Shown here piece after piece: positions 63,256 to 64,000 of a stretch of DNA of 64,000 bases (position 1 is the stretch's first letter; each line of letters begins with the position of its first letter). A program made the translations under genes and the position numbers. The stretch lies in NCBI GenBank assembly GCA_016191225.1, contig JACPPC010000022.1, positions 124,001-188,000 of the forward strand, in the 5' to 3' direction. The stretch is from Gemmatimonadota bacterium (GTDB lineage Bacteria; Gemmatimonadota; Gemmatimonadetes; Gemmatimonadales; Gemmatimonadaceae). Under the pieces are notes generated by a model that made no database searches, was not told where the DNA came from, and worked only from the letters and a program-made list of their open reading frames with translations.

Positions 63256-64000
63256 GTGAACGCACCGCTCCCGCCGCGCCTCGCCGGCCTCGCGCAGATC
63301 GCGCGCAACCTCTCGTGGAGCTGGCACCGCGACGCCCGGGCCCTCTATCGCGGCATCGACGAGCGCCTCTGGCACGCCGTCAAGCACAACCCGCTGCGCT
63401 TCCTGCGCGAGGTGTCGGCCGAGCGGCTCGAGGCCGCCGCCGGTGACCAGCGCGTGGTCGACCGTTACGCGGAGATCATGCGCTGGTCGCGGCACGAGCA
63501 GACGACGCAGGGCACCTGGTTCGCCAAGGCGTGGCCCGAGCTGCGCGGAAAGACGATCGCCTACTTTTGCGCCGAGTTCGGGCTGCACGCCTCGGTGCCG
63601 ATCTACTCGGGGGGCCTCGGCATCCTCGCCGGCGACCACTGCAAGGCGGCCTCCGACCTCGGCGTTCCCCTCGTCGGCGTCGGCATCCTCTACCGCAACG
63701 GCTACTTCGACCAGGGGATCAACGCCGACGGCCGCCAGCAGGACACCGATGAGCGCTACGACATCTCGCTCACGCCGATCACCCCGCTCACCGGCCCGGG
63801 GGGCGTGCCGTACCTCGCCACCGTGCCCTGCTTCGGGCGCGACGTGCGCATTCGCGCCTGGCGGCTCGACGTGGGCCGGGTGCCGATCTACCTGCTCGAC
63901 ACCGACATCGAGGAGAACCACGCCGACGACCGGCCGCTGCTGAGCAAGCTCTACGCCGGCGGCCCAGCCCTCCGCCTGCGGCAGGAGTGGCTGCTGGGCG
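63256..64000 (+). CDS. glgP: Alpha-glucan (glycogen) phosphorylase, cut by window edge
   Basis: The first 248 residues. GTG start; no good ribosome site. GLAQIARNLSWSWHRDARAL is the N-terminal DUF3417 segment of the bacterial phosphorylase subgroup, followed by IAYFCAEFGLHASVPIYSGGLGILAGDH and the GVGILYRNGYFDQGI region. It releases glucose 1-phosphate from storage glucan. The catalytic PLP Lys lies past the edge. The 213-bp gap before it shows no clear element. Confidence 0.93.
   Translation, partial: MNAPLPPRLAGLAQIARNLSWSWHRDARALYRGIDERLWHAVKHNPLRFLREVSAERLEAAAGDQRVVDRYAEIMRWSRHEQTTQGTWFAKAWPELRGKTIAYFCAEFGLHASVPIYSGGLGILAGDHCKAASDLGVPLVGVGILYRNGYFDQGINADGRQQDTDERYDISLTPITPLTGPGGVPYLATVPCFGRDVRIRAWRLDVGRVPIYLLDTDIEENHADDRPLLSKLYAGGPALRLRQEWLLG

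Overview
The window is about 64 kb of very GC-rich bacterial chromosome, densely packed with many 1-8 nt start/stop overlaps and frequent GTG starts. The set of secreted VPS10/BNR propeller proteins, paired M16 peptidases, BlaI-type repressors and short dispersed intergenic repeats suggests a Gemmatimonadota-like organism. That is an inference from gene content; there is no rRNA or marker gene in the window to confirm it, and I saw no tRNA, rRNA, CRISPR array or insertion sequence.

Region 1 (1-11.7 kb) is a copper island. On the minus strand copC, copD, a radical SAM enzyme, an NAD-dependent sugar epimerase, an ArnT-like membrane glycosyltransferase and a CopB-type copper ATPase with a His-rich repeat (cut by the left edge) form one apparent operon. 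Next come a small NTF2-like secreted protein, a BlaR1-like M56 membrane peptidase and a BlaI-like repressor, then on the plus strand a TolC-type outer membrane protein and a multicopper oxidase. Two matching 17-bp inverted repeats (TTTTAY-N5-GTAAAA) lie in front of copC and in front of the TolC gene, which predicts one BlaI/BlaR-type regulon for both arms.

Region 2 (11.7-21 kb) carries a Y-family DNA polymerase, a large hybrid histidine kinase overlapping by 4 nt a GspE/PilB-type ATPase fused to a receiver domain, an MscS-type channel and a 2H phosphoesterase. Region 3 (21-35 kb) has a second BlaI regulator with its own operator, an active/inactive M16 peptidase pair, plant-type FabI, a giant BNR propeller protein, a propeller-phosphoesterase, and a run of overlapping genes (flippase-like protein, SCP2 domain, amidohydrolase, TfoX-like).

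Region 4 (35-46 kb) starts with a VIT-vWA protein / ECF sigma / anti-sigma operon and continues with three toxin-antitoxin modules (Xre-RES, Phd-VapC, HipBA) interleaved with a cupin, an SDR without the usual catalytic Tyr/Lys, and ilvE. The first two modules have readable promoters with palindromes in the spacer.

Region 5 (46-64 kb) holds a PP2C phosphatase, a secretin with a receiver-less sigma-54 activator, an RHS protein with a lower-GC C-terminal tip followed by two related small membrane proteins (candidate immunity genes), an AAA_14/DUF4143 ATPase gene flanked by 95-bp direct repeats, an HD-GYP protein paired with a large uncharacterised helical protein, a 61-residue Cys protein, transketolase, a small lipoprotein and the start of an alpha-glucan phosphorylase. 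Dispersed intergenic repeats supply the 3' coding ends of two of these genes.
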